From NCBI RefSeq assembly GCF_024347435.1, contig NZ_AP025481.1, positions 620,001 to 684,000 of the forward strand: a DNA stretch of 64,000 nucleotides. The letters are read 5' to 3'. Source of the stretch: Vibrio cyclitrophicus. GTDB taxonomy: Bacteria; Pseudomonadota; Gammaproteobacteria; Enterobacterales; Vibrionaceae. Positions 42,964 through 52,700 of the stretch are shown here, piece by piece. The translations under genes and the position numbers were made by a program. Below the pieces are notes generated by a model, which worked only from the letters and a program-made list of their open reading frames with translations, was not told the origin of the DNA and did not search any database. Numbering within the stretch: the first letter of the stretch is position 1; the number at the start of each line of letters is the position of its first letter.

Positions 42964-44679
42964 ATGGACATTATTTCTAATCTGTTTGACATGGCACCAT
43001 TTGTCGCACTATTTATTACACTCTCATTGGGTTATATGGTTGGTAAAATTACTATCGGCCGATTTGTTTTAGGCGGGGTAGCCGGAACATTATTAATGGG
43101 TGTAATTATTGGGCAATTTGGTGTTCAGATTGATCCCGGCGTAAAAAGTATTTTCTTTGCGCTCTTTATTTATGCTGTGGGTTATCAAGGCGGCGCGCAA
43201 TTTTTTAAAGCCCTTAACTTCAGAACCATTAACATTCTGCTCTCTGCGGTTGTTATGACGGTTTCAGGCTTATTGTGTGTGCTTGCTGCCGCGTGGTTAT
43301 TTGATCTAGATAGAGGTACAGCTGCAGGTCTAGCGGCTGGTGGCTTAACTCAATCCGCGATCATTGGTACTGCAGGCGATGCGATTGCACGTTTAGGCGG
43401 CGCATCTGAAGAAGCCAAGCACCTGATGCAAACAAACGTAGCGGTTGGTTACGCGGTAACATACATCTTTGGTTCTTTAGGACCAATCTTGATGGTGACT
43501 TGGGTATTCCCAACACTGATGAAATGGGACATTCGAGCTGAAGCGATAGCCCTAGAAGAGAAAAACTCTAACGGCAAACGCGATTTAGCAGAAGGCGAAT
43601 TTAACGCAGTCACCGCTCTAGTGACACGTGCTTTTAAAGTAACTCACGACGATAAATTGGTTGGGAAAACGCTAGCACAACTGAATCAATCATCACTTGC
43701 TGCGTGTATCGAACTTATTGAGCGCGATGGAAAAGAGCTAAGTGCAGACAAGTTCACTGCGCTTAAAGCCGGCGACCTTGTTGTGGTTACCGGCCGTAGA
43801 AATGCGGTTCATGAGCTACAGAGCAAGGCACAAAGCAATGAAGTAGCATTACCGGAAAGCTATGAAGTTATTGAAGAAAATCGTCAACTTATCGCTGATA
43901 ACCGCAAGCTAATAGGTCGCTCGCTAAAAGAAATCAAAGACAGCTCAAACGAACGCTCATTCCGTGGCGTGTATGTGACAGACTACATGCGTGCAGGTAC
44001 TTCAGTGGCGATTACTGAAGACCTTATTGTTGAGAAGAACGATGTTATCCAGCTAACGGGTACCGCTCAAGACATTAACCGAGTTGAAAAATACATCGGT
44101 AAGCGCATGGGTTCTGCGACTATGACTGACTTCATCGTACTGGGTTTCGGTATGGTGTTGGGCCTTCTTATTGGCTTAATTAGCTTCAAGATTGCAGGCA
44201 TTCCCGTCACGATTGGTTCTGGTGCAGGTTGTTTGATCTCTGGTTTACTTGTTGGTTGGTTACGTAGCCGAAACCCACATGTGGCTCAGTTCCCAGTGGG
44301 TGCAGCAAACTTCATTCGTGACTTTGGTCTAGCGGCATTTGTAGGTATTGTTGGCCTACAAGCAGGCCCTCAAGCGGTTGATACCATCAAAGAACACGGA
44401 ATGTCACTTCTGTTCTTGGGTATGGCAGTCACCATCATTCCACAGATTATTTCATTCTTCTTCTCGTACTTTGTGTTGAAGATCAAGAACCCAGTAGAAG
44501 CTTTAGGTTGTGTGACTGGTGGTCGAAGTGCAAACCCAGCATTCGCAGCATTGATGGAGAAAACAGGCAATGCAACGCCAGTATTTTCGTTCACCGTGAC
44601 TTACGCTGTAGCCAACGTGTTACTGACTCTATGGGGACCAATTATCGTCGGCATTATTACCGTTAATGCGGGTATGTAA
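42964..44679 (+). CDS. aspT: Aspartate:alanine antiporter
   Basis: A 571-residue inner-membrane exchanger of the AAE family: two hydrophobic halves (about 8-190 and 385-570) around two TrkA-C domains (about 205-375), with the GRRNAVHELQ segment between them. It matches AspT in size and order. It swaps external aspartate for internal alanine, and together with the decarboxylase encoded next it builds proton-motive force and consumes acid. The start is ATG 42964, after a weak AGAG. A 163-base gap separates it from aspD. Confidence 0.9.
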   Translation: MDIISNLFDMAPFVALFITLSLGYMVGKITIGRFVLGGVAGTLLMGVIIGQFGVQIDPGVKSIFFALFIYAVGYQGGAQFFKALNFRTINILLSAVVMTVSGLLCVLAAAWLFDLDRGTAAGLAAGGLTQSAIIGTAGDAIARLGGASEEAKHLMQTNVAVGYAVTYIFGSLGPILMVTWVFPTLMKWDIRAEAIALEEKNSNGKRDLAEGEFNAVTALVTRAFKVTHDDKLVGKTLAQLNQSSLAACIELIERDGKELSADKFTALKAGDLVVVTGRRNAVHELQSKAQSNEVALPESYEVIEENRQLIADNRKLIGRSLKEIKDSSNERSFRGVYVTDYMRAGTSVAITEDLIVEKNDVIQLTGTAQDINRVEKYIGKRMGSATMTDFIVLGFGMVLGLLIGLISFKIAGIPVTIGSGAGCLISGLLVGWLRSRNPHVAQFPVGAANFIRDFGLAAFVGIVGLQAGPQAVDTIKEHGMSLLFLGMAVTIIPQIISFFFSYFVLKIKNPVEALGCVTGGRSANPAFAALMEKTGNATPVFSFTVTYAVANVLLTLWGPIIVGIITVNAGM

Positions 44680-44842
44680 TTGAACCTAAGAATTCATTAC
44701 AGATTTAAAAGAGACTAAAAAATCATCACCTTATTAAAAGACCTGCCCAATAACGAAATAGGGTAGGCCTGAATAATCACACTTAAGTAAAACACTTCAT
44801 TCTAATTGAAAGTGTTTAAAATTAAATTATTAGGTAAATATC

Positions 44843-46441
44843 ATGACTACACAAAATACAACTATCGACTTTTCTAAATTCGCTGATTTAAGCCCGTTTG
44901 AATTAAAAGACAAATTAATTGAAGTTGCGCAAACAGTGCCAGACCGTACTTTATTAGATGCAGGTCGTGGTAATCCAAACTTCCTAGCAACATTGCCACG
45001 TAAAGCATTTATTCGCTTGGGTGAATTCGCAGTAATGGAAGCGGAGCGCACATACTCTTACTTAGACGGAAGTTTTGGCGGCATTCCAGATGGTGTTGGT
45101 ATTGTTGAGCGCTTTGATTCTTACGCAAACAACAATCAACAGAACCCAGGTGTTCAATTCATTGAAAAAGCTCTGAGCTACGCAAAAGATCGCTTAGGTA
45201 TCGAGAAGCAAGTGTTCTTAAATGAGCTAGTGAATGCGTATTTAGCGTGTAACTACCCAGTACCACCACGAATGCTGACGAATATCGAAAGCGTTGTAAA
45301 ACAATACATTGCAGAAGAGATGTACGGTCCTATGCCAATGACGACAGATTTCGATCTGTTTGCAACGGAAGGTGGTACGGCATCAATGACGTACACATTC
45401 CAAACCATGTTTCACAACGGTCTACTAAAGAAAGGCGATAAGGTTGCGTTAATCACACCAATCTTCACACCTTACCTAGAAATCCCTGAGCTTTCAGAAT
45501 ACGAACTTGAGATTGTAGAACTTCGTTTAGATGAGACAACATGGCAGCTACCTATGTCTGAAATCGAGAAGCTTGAAGACAAAGACATCAAACTGCTATG
45601 TGTGGTAAACCCAGCAAACCCTGCATCAGTGAAGTTCTCTGATGAGACTCTGAATAACCTTTCAGACTTCGTTAACACACAACGTAGTGATCTGTTCATT
45701 ATCACCGATGATGTATACGGTACATTCGCAGACGATTTCGTTTCACTGTTTGCCAAACTTCCATACAACACGCTTTGTGTTTACTCATTCTCTAAGTACT
45801 TTGGTGCGACAGGCTGGCGCCTTGGCTCGATTGCGATTCAGCACAACAACGTGTTCGATGATGCAATGCGCAGCCAACCAGAAACTCGTCAGCTGGAACT
45901 GGATGATCGCTACAAGACGCTAGACCCGGAACCACGCGGCATTAAGTTCATTGACCGTATCGTTGCAGACAGCCGAAGTGTTGCATTAAACCACACTGCC
46001 GGTCTTTCACTACCACAACAAGTTCAAATGGCGCTGTTCTCATTGAACTGCCTAATGGACTCAGAGCAAAACTACAAAGAAGCGTGCAAACGTATTATTC
46101 GCGAGCGTTACAAAACTTTGTACAAAAATATGGGTATTGAAATTGAAGAAAACAAAGACCGTGTGGACTACTACACATTGCTTGAGCTCGACACTTTGGG
46201 TGGCAAATTATATGGCCCAGCTTTCGTTGAATGGTTCAAAGCGAACGAGAAGGGTAAAGACTTCCTGTTCCGCCTTGCACACGAAACTGGCGTTATCTTG
46301 CTTCCTGGCAAAGGTTTCGATGTAGTGCACGCCTCTGTTCGTGTATCACTGGCTAACCTGACTCACCACGAGTACGAACTGATTGGCCGCGCAACACGCA
46401 AGGTGTTAGACGAACACTTCGCTGAGTTTCAAGGCGAATAA
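44843..46441 (+). CDS. aspD: Aspartate 4-decarboxylase
   Basis: A 532-residue pyridoxal-phosphate enzyme of fold type I. The Schiff-base lysine lies in YSFSKYFGATGWRLGS (about residues 313-328), the usual aminotransferase I/II pattern, and the early DAGRGNPNFLATLPR block is typical of AspD. It turns L-aspartate into L-alanine and CO2, consuming a proton, and can also transaminate. Coupled with AspT it forms a decarboxylation cycle for energy and acid resistance. It is encoded after aspT and before the pyridoxal kinase gene. Confidence 0.92.
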   Translation: MTTQNTTIDFSKFADLSPFELKDKLIEVAQTVPDRTLLDAGRGNPNFLATLPRKAFIRLGEFAVMEAERTYSYLDGSFGGIPDGVGIVERFDSYANNNQQNPGVQFIEKALSYAKDRLGIEKQVFLNELVNAYLACNYPVPPRMLTNIESVVKQYIAEEMYGPMPMTTDFDLFATEGGTASMTYTFQTMFHNGLLKKGDKVALITPIFTPYLEIPELSEYELEIVELRLDETTWQLPMSEIEKLEDKDIKLLCVVNPANPASVKFSDETLNNLSDFVNTQRSDLFIITDDVYGTFADDFVSLFAKLPYNTLCVYSFSKYFGATGWRLGSIAIQHNNVFDDAMRSQPETRQLELDDRYKTLDPEPRGIKFIDRIVADSRSVALNHTAGLSLPQQVQMALFSLNCLMDSEQNYKEACKRIIRERYKTLYKNMGIEIEENKDRVDYYTLLELDTLGGKLYGPAFVEWFKANEKGKDFLFRLAHETGVILLPGKGFDVVHASVRVSLANLTHHEYELIGRATRKVLDEHFAEFQGE

Positions 46442-46506
46442 GTTTTAGTCAAACTTAAAACTGAAGACTCGATTTTAAGTCAATGACGTTCAACTCACTA
46501 AGAATA

Positions 46507-46527
46507 AGCCTCGGCGATGTCGAGGCT
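46507..46527 (+). terminator. Possible terminator of aspD
   Basis: AGCCTCG / CGAGGCT, 7-bp stem with a 7-base loop, but only ATT follows, so termination may be partial and read-through to pdxY is possible. Confidence 0.45.
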
Positions 46528-46652
46528 ATTCCGACCAAATAAGCACAGTGGTTAGAAGGCAAAAACTGCCTATCTTGACGTTCCGTTGTGTTTATTTAGT
46601 CGTCTTACCCTAGTAATCCAAAATCTAATTAAAATTGAAAAAAGAGCGGCGT

Positions 46653-47510
46653 ATGAAAAGCATTATTTCTATTCAATCTCACGTGGTTTATGGGCATGCA
46701 GGCAACAGCTCTGTGGTTTTTCCAATCCAAAGAATGGGGCTCGATGTGTGGCCAATCCATACTGTACAGTTCTCTAATCACACTCAATATGAACAAGGTT
46801 GGACGGGGCAAACATTTAGTTCGGACGATATTCGAAACTTAGTTCGAGGCTTAGACAACATCAGTGCGTTGAAAGATTGTGGGGCGGTCTTATCGGGCTA
46901 TCAGGGAAGTGCAGACCAATGCAAAGCGGTTGCCGAGGCGGTGAACCTCATCAAAGAAAAGAACCACAGTGCGCTCTATATTTGTGACCCTGTAATGGGA
47001 GACCCGGACAAAGGTTGCATTGTTGATGTAGGCGTTAAAGCGGCTGTTGCTAAGCATTTGCTACCTATAGCTGATGTGATCGTACCAAACCAATTTGAGC
47101 TGAGTGAATTGACCGACACCAAAATTCACTCGCTTTATGATGCGGTTACAGCCTGTAAGAAAGCTCTGGAGCTTGGGCCAAAAATTGTGCTAGTGAAACA
47201 TCTACACTCATTACCGGACGACGCATTCAGTATGATCCTCGCAACGAAAAAAGCATGCTATTTAGCTCAACGACCGAACATCGAATTTGATAAACAACCG
47301 GTTGGTGTTGGCGATCTTATTTCGGGCTTATTTACTGCAGGATTAATGAAAAAAATGTCTCCGGTGGCTGCACTCCGTCACGCAAACAACGCCGTCTACG
47401 GTGTATTGGAGCTGACTAAGAGCTATGGCACTTGGGAACTACAAACGATTAATGCTCAATATGAATTTGTTGAGCCTACTCACGACTTCAACGTAGTTAA
47501 AATAGGCTAG
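46653..47510 (+). CDS. pdxY: Pyridoxal kinase
   Basis: A 285-residue ribokinase-fold kinase matching Pdx[25 protein letters not shown] at the start (residues 4-27), [13 protein letters not shown] (ATP and metal), [15 protein letters not shown], and the C-terminal [10 protein letters not shown] with the catalytic aspartate. It phosphorylates pyridoxal to the cofactor of AspD. ATG 46653 is preferred over TTG 46635 because family members begin here and AGAGCGG is just upstream. Its place after aspD suggests cofactor supply for that enzyme. Confidence 0.92.
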   Translation: MKSIISIQSHVVYGHAGNSSVVFPIQRMGLDVWPIHTVQFSNHTQYEQGWTGQTFSSDDIRNLVRGLDNISALKDCGAVLSGYQGSADQCKAVAEAVNLIKEKNHSALYICDPVMGDPDKGCIVDVGVKAAVAKHLLPIADVIVPNQFELSELTDTKIHSLYDAVTACKKALELGPKIVLVKHLHSLPDDAFSMILATKKACYLAQRPNIEFDKQPVGVGDLISGLFTAGLMKKMSPVAALRHANNAVYGVLELTKSYGTWELQTINAQYEFVEPTHDFNVVKIG

Positions 47511-47716
47511 AGCGTTTAACTCCAACAGTGTTTAAGACGAAGGCTAACAGGGTGACTATTCGATGGATAGCGTCCTACAAACGAGATTACGAGTTAAGCC
47601 CGATTCTAGCTATATTACGACCACAAAGAGATGGACTTCACTTTATCCTATTTATTAACTTCTCTGCTTTTTAATTTTATTAAACAGAGTCTCTGAATCA
47701 CGTTAGAGAAAATTAA

Positions 47717-48901
47717 ATGAGCCTAAATATGAACCGTCTAATCTCTTCGGGTCTTACCGTTGCTTTGTCATTTCTAGTAGTGGCTTGTAGTTCACCTCAC
47801 ACACTGGATGTACGCGTAAACAAAGACAATTACAAAGACGTCATTGTAGAAGATGCATCATCAGTAGAAGAGCCACTGCGTATTTGGGCGAGTGAGGCGC
47901 CAGACTTCTTATACTCTGCGGACGATCAAACCACGCCGATTACCGTATCAGGCGATCAACTGAACATCTTGGCATTGTCAGGAGGTGGCGCAAACGGAGC
48001 TTTTGGTGCGGGTATCTTAATAGGGCTTGAAGAATCAGGCCAACTGAAGGACTACTCGATAGTGACTGGCATCAGCGCAGGAGCATTAATGGCACCGTTT
48101 GTGTTTATCGGGGGAGATGCGTTTTCGAAGATGAAAGAAGTAATGTTGAACATCAATGATAAATCAGTGCTTGGAAAAAAGAACTTTTTAAATACTGTCT
48201 TTAAAGATGCGTTTACCGATGGAGAACACTTGTACCAGTTTATTGCTGAGGCTTTCCCTGAACCGATGATTGAGCAAATTGCAACGCAACATCGCAGCGG
48301 CAAACGTCTGTTTATTGGCACCACACATTTTGATTCTGGCGAGCTTGTCATTTGGAATGTGGGCGCAATAGCAAACAGTGAAATGCCAAATAAGTCTGAA
48401 CTCATTTATAAGGTCTTGGCGGCAAGCGCTTCCATTCCCGGAGTATTCCCACCGCAGTTTATCAATGTGGAACATGAAGGTGTAATTTTTGAAGAGTTGC
48501 ATGTCGATGGCGGTTTAGCGACTCAAGTGTTCTTCAATCCATCTAACTTCGATTATCAACAGATCTCAGATTCACTTGGGTTAGAGACATCACCACAACT
48601 CGATATTATTCGAAATGGCTCGCTGAAAGCACCGTATCACTCACTCAGAGATAAGGGGCTCGATTTGGTAGCAAAGAGCGTATCAAGCCTGACTCTTGCT
48701 CAAACACGTGGTGACCTATATCGAATGAAATACATCTGCGAAATCAACAATATCGATATGCAATTTACTTATATGGAACAAGACTTTAGTTATGCAAAAC
48801 GCACCAAAGACATGTTTGATGAACATTACCTATTAACCATATACAAATATGGTTATCACAAAGCAGCACGCGGGAAACCTTGGGTAACCGAATTACCTTA
48901 G
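47717..48901 (+). CDS. Patatin-like phospholipase lipoprotein
   Basis: A 394-residue lipoprotein (VVAC, Cys24) with a patatin domain: oxyanion loop SGGGANGAFGAG (88-99), nucleophile S120 in GISAG, and D264 in VDGGLA completing the Ser-Asp dyad. It should cleave acyl chains from lipids in the periplasm or on the outer membrane. The start is ATG 47717; MNRLIS at codon 5 is an alternative. It is followed 16 bases later by a small exported protein whose frame is broken, so the two form an operon. Confidence 0.88.
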   Translation: MSLNMNRLISSGLTVALSFLVVACSSPHTLDVRVNKDNYKDVIVEDASSVEEPLRIWASEAPDFLYSADDQTTPITVSGDQLNILALSGGGANGAFGAGILIGLEESGQLKDYSIVTGISAGALMAPFVFIGGDAFSKMKEVMLNINDKSVLGKKNFLNTVFKDAFTDGEHLYQFIAEAFPEPMIEQIATQHRSGKRLFIGTTHFDSGELVIWNVGAIANSEMPNKSELIYKVLAASASIPGVFPPQFINVEHEGVIFEELHVDGGLATQVFFNPSNFDYQQISDSLGLETSPQLDIIRNGSLKAPYHSLRDKGLDLVAKSVSSLTLAQTRGDLYRMKYICEINNIDMQFTYMEQDFSYAKRTKDMFDEHYLLTIYKYGYHKAARGKPWVTELP

Positions 48902-48917
48902 TTAGGGATATTAGAAA

Positions 48918-49344
48918 ATGAGAAAAACAACATTAGCGATACTTTTAATGACAACGTCTACCTGTGTAATGGCCCAAAACGCGACCTTAATGGAACAACA
49001 GAAAGTCGATAATGATATGCTACAACTGGCCGACGTTCAGCAAGAAGCGGCGTTGATCATAGTTGAAGAAAATTCAGACTATGTGGCGATTGATTACATT
49101 GGTCTGTGGGTTGAAGTGAACAATTACGTTACACACAAAGAAGCCAAGCAACGCCAGCTTCAAAAAAAACACCAAAAAATACATTTACTCGCAAACGGGT
49201 GAAACTCTAGAGTCCATTGAGCAGCGTATTGCTGAACATATTCAAGCGGATCAACCTAGATATTTTAGTGTCGATGTTTACCGCAATTACCACGGTGATT
49301 CAGGCAACTTTAACTACTTGGCACGAATTATCGAATACATTTAA
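48918..49344 (+). pseudogene. Exported small protein broken by an A8 frameshift
   Basis: Frame 1 starts at ATG 48918 with a signal peptide (about 1-19, ending VMAQ) and stops at 49202. An open frame in a second register continues to TAA 49344 (about YIYSQTGETLES to LARIIEYI). The switch falls at CAAAAAAAAC (A8, 49162-49169): with one A fewer the two frames join into a 141-residue protein. This may be a real frameshift, polymerase slippage that makes both forms, or a sequencing error. I do not recognise a family. The patatin gene is directly upstream. Confidence 0.75.
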
Positions 49345-49368
49345 GTATTCGTTACACGTCAATGATAG

Positions 49369-49397
49369 AACCTACTGACTTAAGTAGGTTTTTTTTT
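49369..49397 (+). terminator. Terminator of the patatin operon
   Basis: CCTACT / AGTAGG, 6-bp stem with a GACTTA loop, followed by nine T. Confidence 0.85.
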
Positions 49398-49499
49398 AAA
49401 CCAGACAAATTCATTTCACTATTATTATTCTGACAAAGTAGATATTTCGTCAACCTGTGATAATTTAAATACATAACAACTAAAAGTAAGCACAACAAA

Positions 49500-50405
49500 A
49501 TGAATTTCAGCATTGAACAACTTCTCGCGTTTGTGACTGTCTATGACCAACTGTCTTTTAGCAAGGCTGCGGTAAAGCTTAACAAGCACAGAACAACAAT
49601 CGGCCAGGTTATTACTAACCTTGAAGACCAACTCGCGGTAAGTCTATTTGAAAGGATTGGAAGATCGGTTAAGCCAACAGAAGATGGGCACCATCTCTAT
49701 CACTATGCTAAGCAAACGATTGAACAAGCACGCACTTTCGACAAGGTAGCCTTGAGCTTGTCTTATGGCGGTTTGGAAAACATTACTTTTGCTTATTCAA
49801 GTGTGATACCTCATCAAATCCTTGTGGATATTCGAAAGAAGTTGCGTCGTGATTTCCCGATGATGCGAGTGAATTTTCTTGTACGAAATAAAAAAGACAT
49901 TAAGCAAGGCCTTCAGAGCGGTGAGTATCATTTTGGATTGGTCAACGTGCATGACAGTCGTGGAATACACAGTTTTGATGCCACCTTTTTAGGCCATATA
50001 GAATTTTTTCCTTTCGTTCAAAAAAATGGTGAGTTTTCATCTTTGGCAAAAGAAGATGTACTTTTAGCGCTAAGAAATGCGAAGCAGTTTGTCTTAAAAT
50101 CCTTCATTGAAGAAGGAATGTCCGAAAAAATAACCGTTAGTTCTGACAATGAAGAAGTCGACCAATTAGCGCTAGTTATCAAAATGGTTGAAGCAGGTCT
50201 AGGATGGGCACTTCTACCAAAAACGTTCGCTCATTCTGAATTTTCGCATTACGACATCGAACCTATACAATCGTCTGAAATGGAACAAGGATTTAAATTT
50301 GGCTTTGCACTATGGTGCCCTCATTCTAAACAAATTAGCGAAGTTAAGTCATCAGTATTATCAGTTATCAAAGAAAACGTAGAGCGATTGCTAAAGCGAG
50401 ATTAA
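49500..50405 (+). CDS. LysR-type regulator
   Basis: A 301-residue LysR regulator with the HTH at about 3-60 (IEQLLAFVTVYDQLSFSKAAVKL) and a substrate domain of the usual length. The HTH is slightly unusual (NKHRTTIGQVITNLED). It is monocistronic with its own terminator. It faces no divergent gene, so targets cannot be read from context; the patatin operon upstream and the barrel gene downstream are candidates. ATG 49500 begins the HTH immediately, as expected. Confidence 0.85.
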   Translation: MNFSIEQLLAFVTVYDQLSFSKAAVKLNKHRTTIGQVITNLEDQLAVSLFERIGRSVKPTEDGHHLYHYAKQTIEQARTFDKVALSLSYGGLENITFAYSSVIPHQILVDIRKKLRRDFPMMRVNFLVRNKKDIKQGLQSGEYHFGLVNVHDSRGIHSFDATFLGHIEFFPFVQKNGEFSSLAKEDVLLALRNAKQFVLKSFIEEGMSEKITVSSDNEEVDQLALVIKMVEAGLGWALLPKTFAHSEFSHYDIEPIQSSEMEQGFKFGFALWCPHSKQISEVKSSVLSVIKENVERLLKRD

Positions 50406-50436
50406 TGAACCAATAACACAGTTTACTTGTTCACAG

Positions 50437-50460
50437 AGGCTCATTTATATGAGCCTTTTT
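50437..50460 (+). terminator. Terminator of the LysR gene
   Basis: AGGCTCAT / ATGAGCCT, 8-bp stem with a TTAT loop, then five T. Confidence 0.92.
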
Positions 50461-50492
50461 CGTATTTGTCATCTTTAGAATGATTTGATTTT

Positions 50493-50512
50493 GTAGGGCT
50501 AGATCCTCCATA
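50493..50512 (+). repeat. 20-bp motif shared with 32206
   Basis: GTAGGGCTAGATCCTCCATA, 18 of 20 matches to the copy at 32206-32225, again upstream of an Omp85-type gene. Confidence 0.6.
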
Positions 50513-50514
50513 TG

Positions 50515-50547
50515 AGAGTAGGGCAATGCCACAGTTTGACCTACTCT
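50515..50547 (+). promoter_or_regulatory. Leader hairpin in the barrel-gene upstream region
   Basis: AGAGTAGG / CCTACTCT, 8-bp stem with a 17-base loop, directly after the shared motif. Confidence 0.45.
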
Positions 50548-50624
50548 AACCCAGTCGATTAAGGACCCCCTTTATTGGCAATAAGTGTTTAATTTCTATG
50601 TTTATTGCAAGGAAGCAAACTTTC

Positions 50625-50650
50625 GGCCGGGTAATTACCCGGCCTTTTTT
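50625..50650 (+). terminator. Terminator-like hairpin 15 bases before the barrel gene start
   Basis: GGCCGGGTAATTACCCGGCC is a 20-base perfect palindrome (8-bp stem, AATT loop) with six T after it. It precedes the GAGG ribosome binding site of the barrel gene, so it must either end an upstream short transcript or act as an attenuator. Confidence 0.8.
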
Positions 50651-50665
50651 ATTGAGGCCAATCTT

Positions 50666-51826
50666 ATGAATCGCTGCGGCGGCTTTGCTCTTTTTTCTTG
50701 CTCTTTGCTTACGATAACACCTTCCTTTGCATCGTTTTATGATCCTGTTGATAGTCAATTTGATATGGGACATCACATTGCAGAAAATGCAACGGGGTTT
50801 TTACCTATACCTATACTAATTACCGAGCCTGCGGTTGGTTATGGTGGTGGTGTTGCTGGGTTGTTTTTACACGAGGGCGAAGAAGAAAAACGAATCCGTA
50901 AAGAAGCAGCGTTAAAGGCTATTGATGGTGGTGCGCAACTTGTTCCATCTGCGATGAGTGTTGTTGGTGCTTTAGGAACAGAAAATGAAACCTGGTTTGT
51001 TTTTGGTGGCCACAGACGTTCATGGATGAATGATTCAATTCGTTATACCGGTGGCGGTGGTTTCGGTGTTGCGAATATCGATTTATATAAGCAACTTTCT
51101 TTTGGTGGCAAAGAATTAGACTTGAAATTTGGCACATCAACGTCGGTCGCGGGACTTTCACAAAAGGTGCAATTTAGAATCGGTGATACACCTTGGATGA
51201 TAGGTTTGAAACAGTTATTCGCCAAGTCTAAAGTTGAATCTGATAATCGTTTGGTCGACAAACTCATGGAGTTTACCCTAGGCACTGAATCAGTGACATC
51301 TGGTTTAGGTATTGAAGCTGAGTTCGATACAAGGAACAATTTGTTTTATCCAACAAAAGGATATCGATTCTCTGCAGACTACATGGTATTTGACGAGGTG
51401 ATTGGTAGTGATTCAAACTATCGAAACTTAAATATTGAAGGGGAAGGTTACATTCCAGTGTCAGAAAAGTGGACACTTGGGTTAGCGGGTAACTATCAAA
51501 ATTATGAGCAAGGTGATGGATTTGTGTCTCCCACAGCTAAGCCCTATGTTGAATTAAGAGGTGTGTCTTCATTTCGCTATCAAGGGGATGAAGTTGAAAC
51601 CCTTCAAGGGCAGCTGAGTTACAGTATCAATCATCGTTGGAAAGTATCAGGCTTCTATGGTTCAGGAAAAGCAACGGAGCGAGCTGATCAAAGTAACAAG
51701 GTGAATGCGGGTGGAGTGGGCTTCAGATATCAAATTGCGAGACGTTATGGTTTACACCTTGGTATGGACTACGCGCAAAGCCATGAAGAACGCGCTATCT
51801 ACTTTAATATAGGCAGTGGTATCTAG
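50666..51826 (+). CDS. BamA/TamA-type surface antigen barrel
   Basis: A 386-residue outer-membrane protein. ATG 50666 starts a signal peptide (about 1-22, ending PSFAS); the frame is open further 5' but that lies in the leader. There is no POTRA repeat: the protein is almost all barrel, with FDTRNNLFYPTKGYRF (the Omp85 barrel pattern) near residue 232 and a repetitive last third ending FNIGSGI. It belongs to the bacterial surface antigen family. Without POTRA it cannot act as a classic insertase; an outer-membrane channel role is plausible. A terminator-like hairpin lies just upstream. Confidence 0.82.
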   Translation: MNRCGGFALFSCSLLTITPSFASFYDPVDSQFDMGHHIAENATGFLPIPILITEPAVGYGGGVAGLFLHEGEEEKRIRKEAALKAIDGGAQLVPSAMSVVGALGTENETWFVFGGHRRSWMNDSIRYTGGGGFGVANIDLYKQLSFGGKELDLKFGTSTSVAGLSQKVQFRIGDTPWMIGLKQLFAKSKVESDNRLVDKLMEFTLGTESVTSGLGIEAEFDTRNNLFYPTKGYRFSADYMVFDEVIGSDSNYRNLNIEGEGYIPVSEKWTLGLAGNYQNYEQGDGFVSPTAKPYVELRGVSSFRYQGDEVETLQGQLSYSINHRWKVSGFYGSGKATERADQSNKVNAGGVGFRYQIARRYGLHLGMDYAQSHEERAIYFNIGSGI

Positions 51827-51856
51827 AACTACTAAATCGGTTTGATTTTTTCTAAT

Positions 51857-51890
51857 AAAAAAGGCGCTAATTATTCATTAGCGCCTTTTT
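51857..51890. terminator. Bidirectional terminator between barrel and phnA genes
   Basis: AAGGCGCTAAT / ATTAGCGCCTT, perfect 11-bp stem with a TATTC loop, flanked by A and T runs. It serves both convergent genes. Confidence 0.92.
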
Positions 51891-51915
51891 AGATTTTGTT
51901 CAGCTAAAAGAATAA

Positions 51916-52473
51916 TTACTTTTTACGGCAGAACTCAGCGATTACGTACATTGATTGACCGCCGTTTGTTTTACCAGAAACAAGCTTAGGATCGTCACCA
52001 ACGCTGATACCACGGATAACAGTACCTTGCTTAATCACTTGGTTAGTACCTTTGATTGGCAGATCTTTAATTACTGTTACGTCGTCACCTTTTTTTAGTT
52101 CAACGCCGTTCACATCAAGAGGCTTGTCATCAGCAGACATACCGATTTGTGCCCAAACTGATGTTTCTTCTTCAAGGTACATCATATCTAGCGCGTCTTG
52201 AGCCCAGCTTTCAGAGTTCAGACGTGTTAGTTGACGCCACGCCATTACTTGAACTGGCGCTTCTTGGCTCCACATGCTGTCGCTTAGGCAACGCCAGTGG
52301 TTGATGTCTTTAGGATCGTCAATCTCACCAAGGCATTTGTCACATACCATGATGCCGTGATCCACTGTTACGTGGCTGTGTGGCGGCACTGCGTATGCAG
52401 TAAGAGAAGAATCAGAACCACATAGTTCACATTTAGATTGGCAGCGTTCTAGCATAGTAGCTTCAGAAGACAT
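51916..52473 (-). CDS. PhnA/YjdM-family zinc-ribbon protein
   Basis: A 185-residue cytosolic protein. The N-terminal half has CELCGS and MVCDKCL knuckles that form a zinc ribbon (about 15-48); the C-terminal part (about 117-183) is the PhnA domain (LDVNGVELKKGDDVTVIKDLPIKG, ending YVIAEFCRKK). E. coli YjdM has 111 residues; this form has a longer middle segment of about 70. Despite its old name it is not proven to act on phosphonates. It is monocistronic, opposite the barrel gene. Confidence 0.85.
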   Translation of the reverse strand: MSSEATMLERCQSKCELCGSDSSLTAYAVPPHSHVTVDHGIMVCDKCLGEIDDPKDINHWRCLSDSMWSQEAPVQVMAWRQLTRLNSESWAQDALDMMYLEEETSVWAQIGMSADDKPLDVNGVELKKGDDVTVIKDLPIKGTNQVIKQGTVIRGISVGDDPKLVSGKTNGGQSMYVIAEFCRKK

Positions 52474-52650
52474 AATGGACTCACATTTATTAGGTATTAA
52501 ATTACGAGGCTATTATCCACTTTATTTACAATAAAGAAAGAGGTCGTACGGTATTCTGTCTTGATTAATTTTAGCTGAGATCAACCATTTGTGTTTTAAG
52601 GTTCTATGCAAACGGTTAACGAGGGAGATTGTTCGAACGACAGATACAAA

Positions 52651-52674
52651 AATGCCAGCGGTTAAGCTGGCATT
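52651..52674 (-). terminator. Terminator of fadL-volA
   Basis: AATGCCAGC / GCTGGCATT, 9-bp stem, GGTTAA loop; on the minus strand five T follow. The remaining gap to 52474 holds the phnA promoter. Confidence 0.9.
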
Positions 52675-52700
52675 AGAGGGTGGTTTATCTCCGTATGCGT

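Noticed and set aside
47562..47657. 31-codon frame MDSVLQTRLRV upstream of the patatin gene
   Set aside because: No ribosome binding site and no hydrophobic or conserved pattern.
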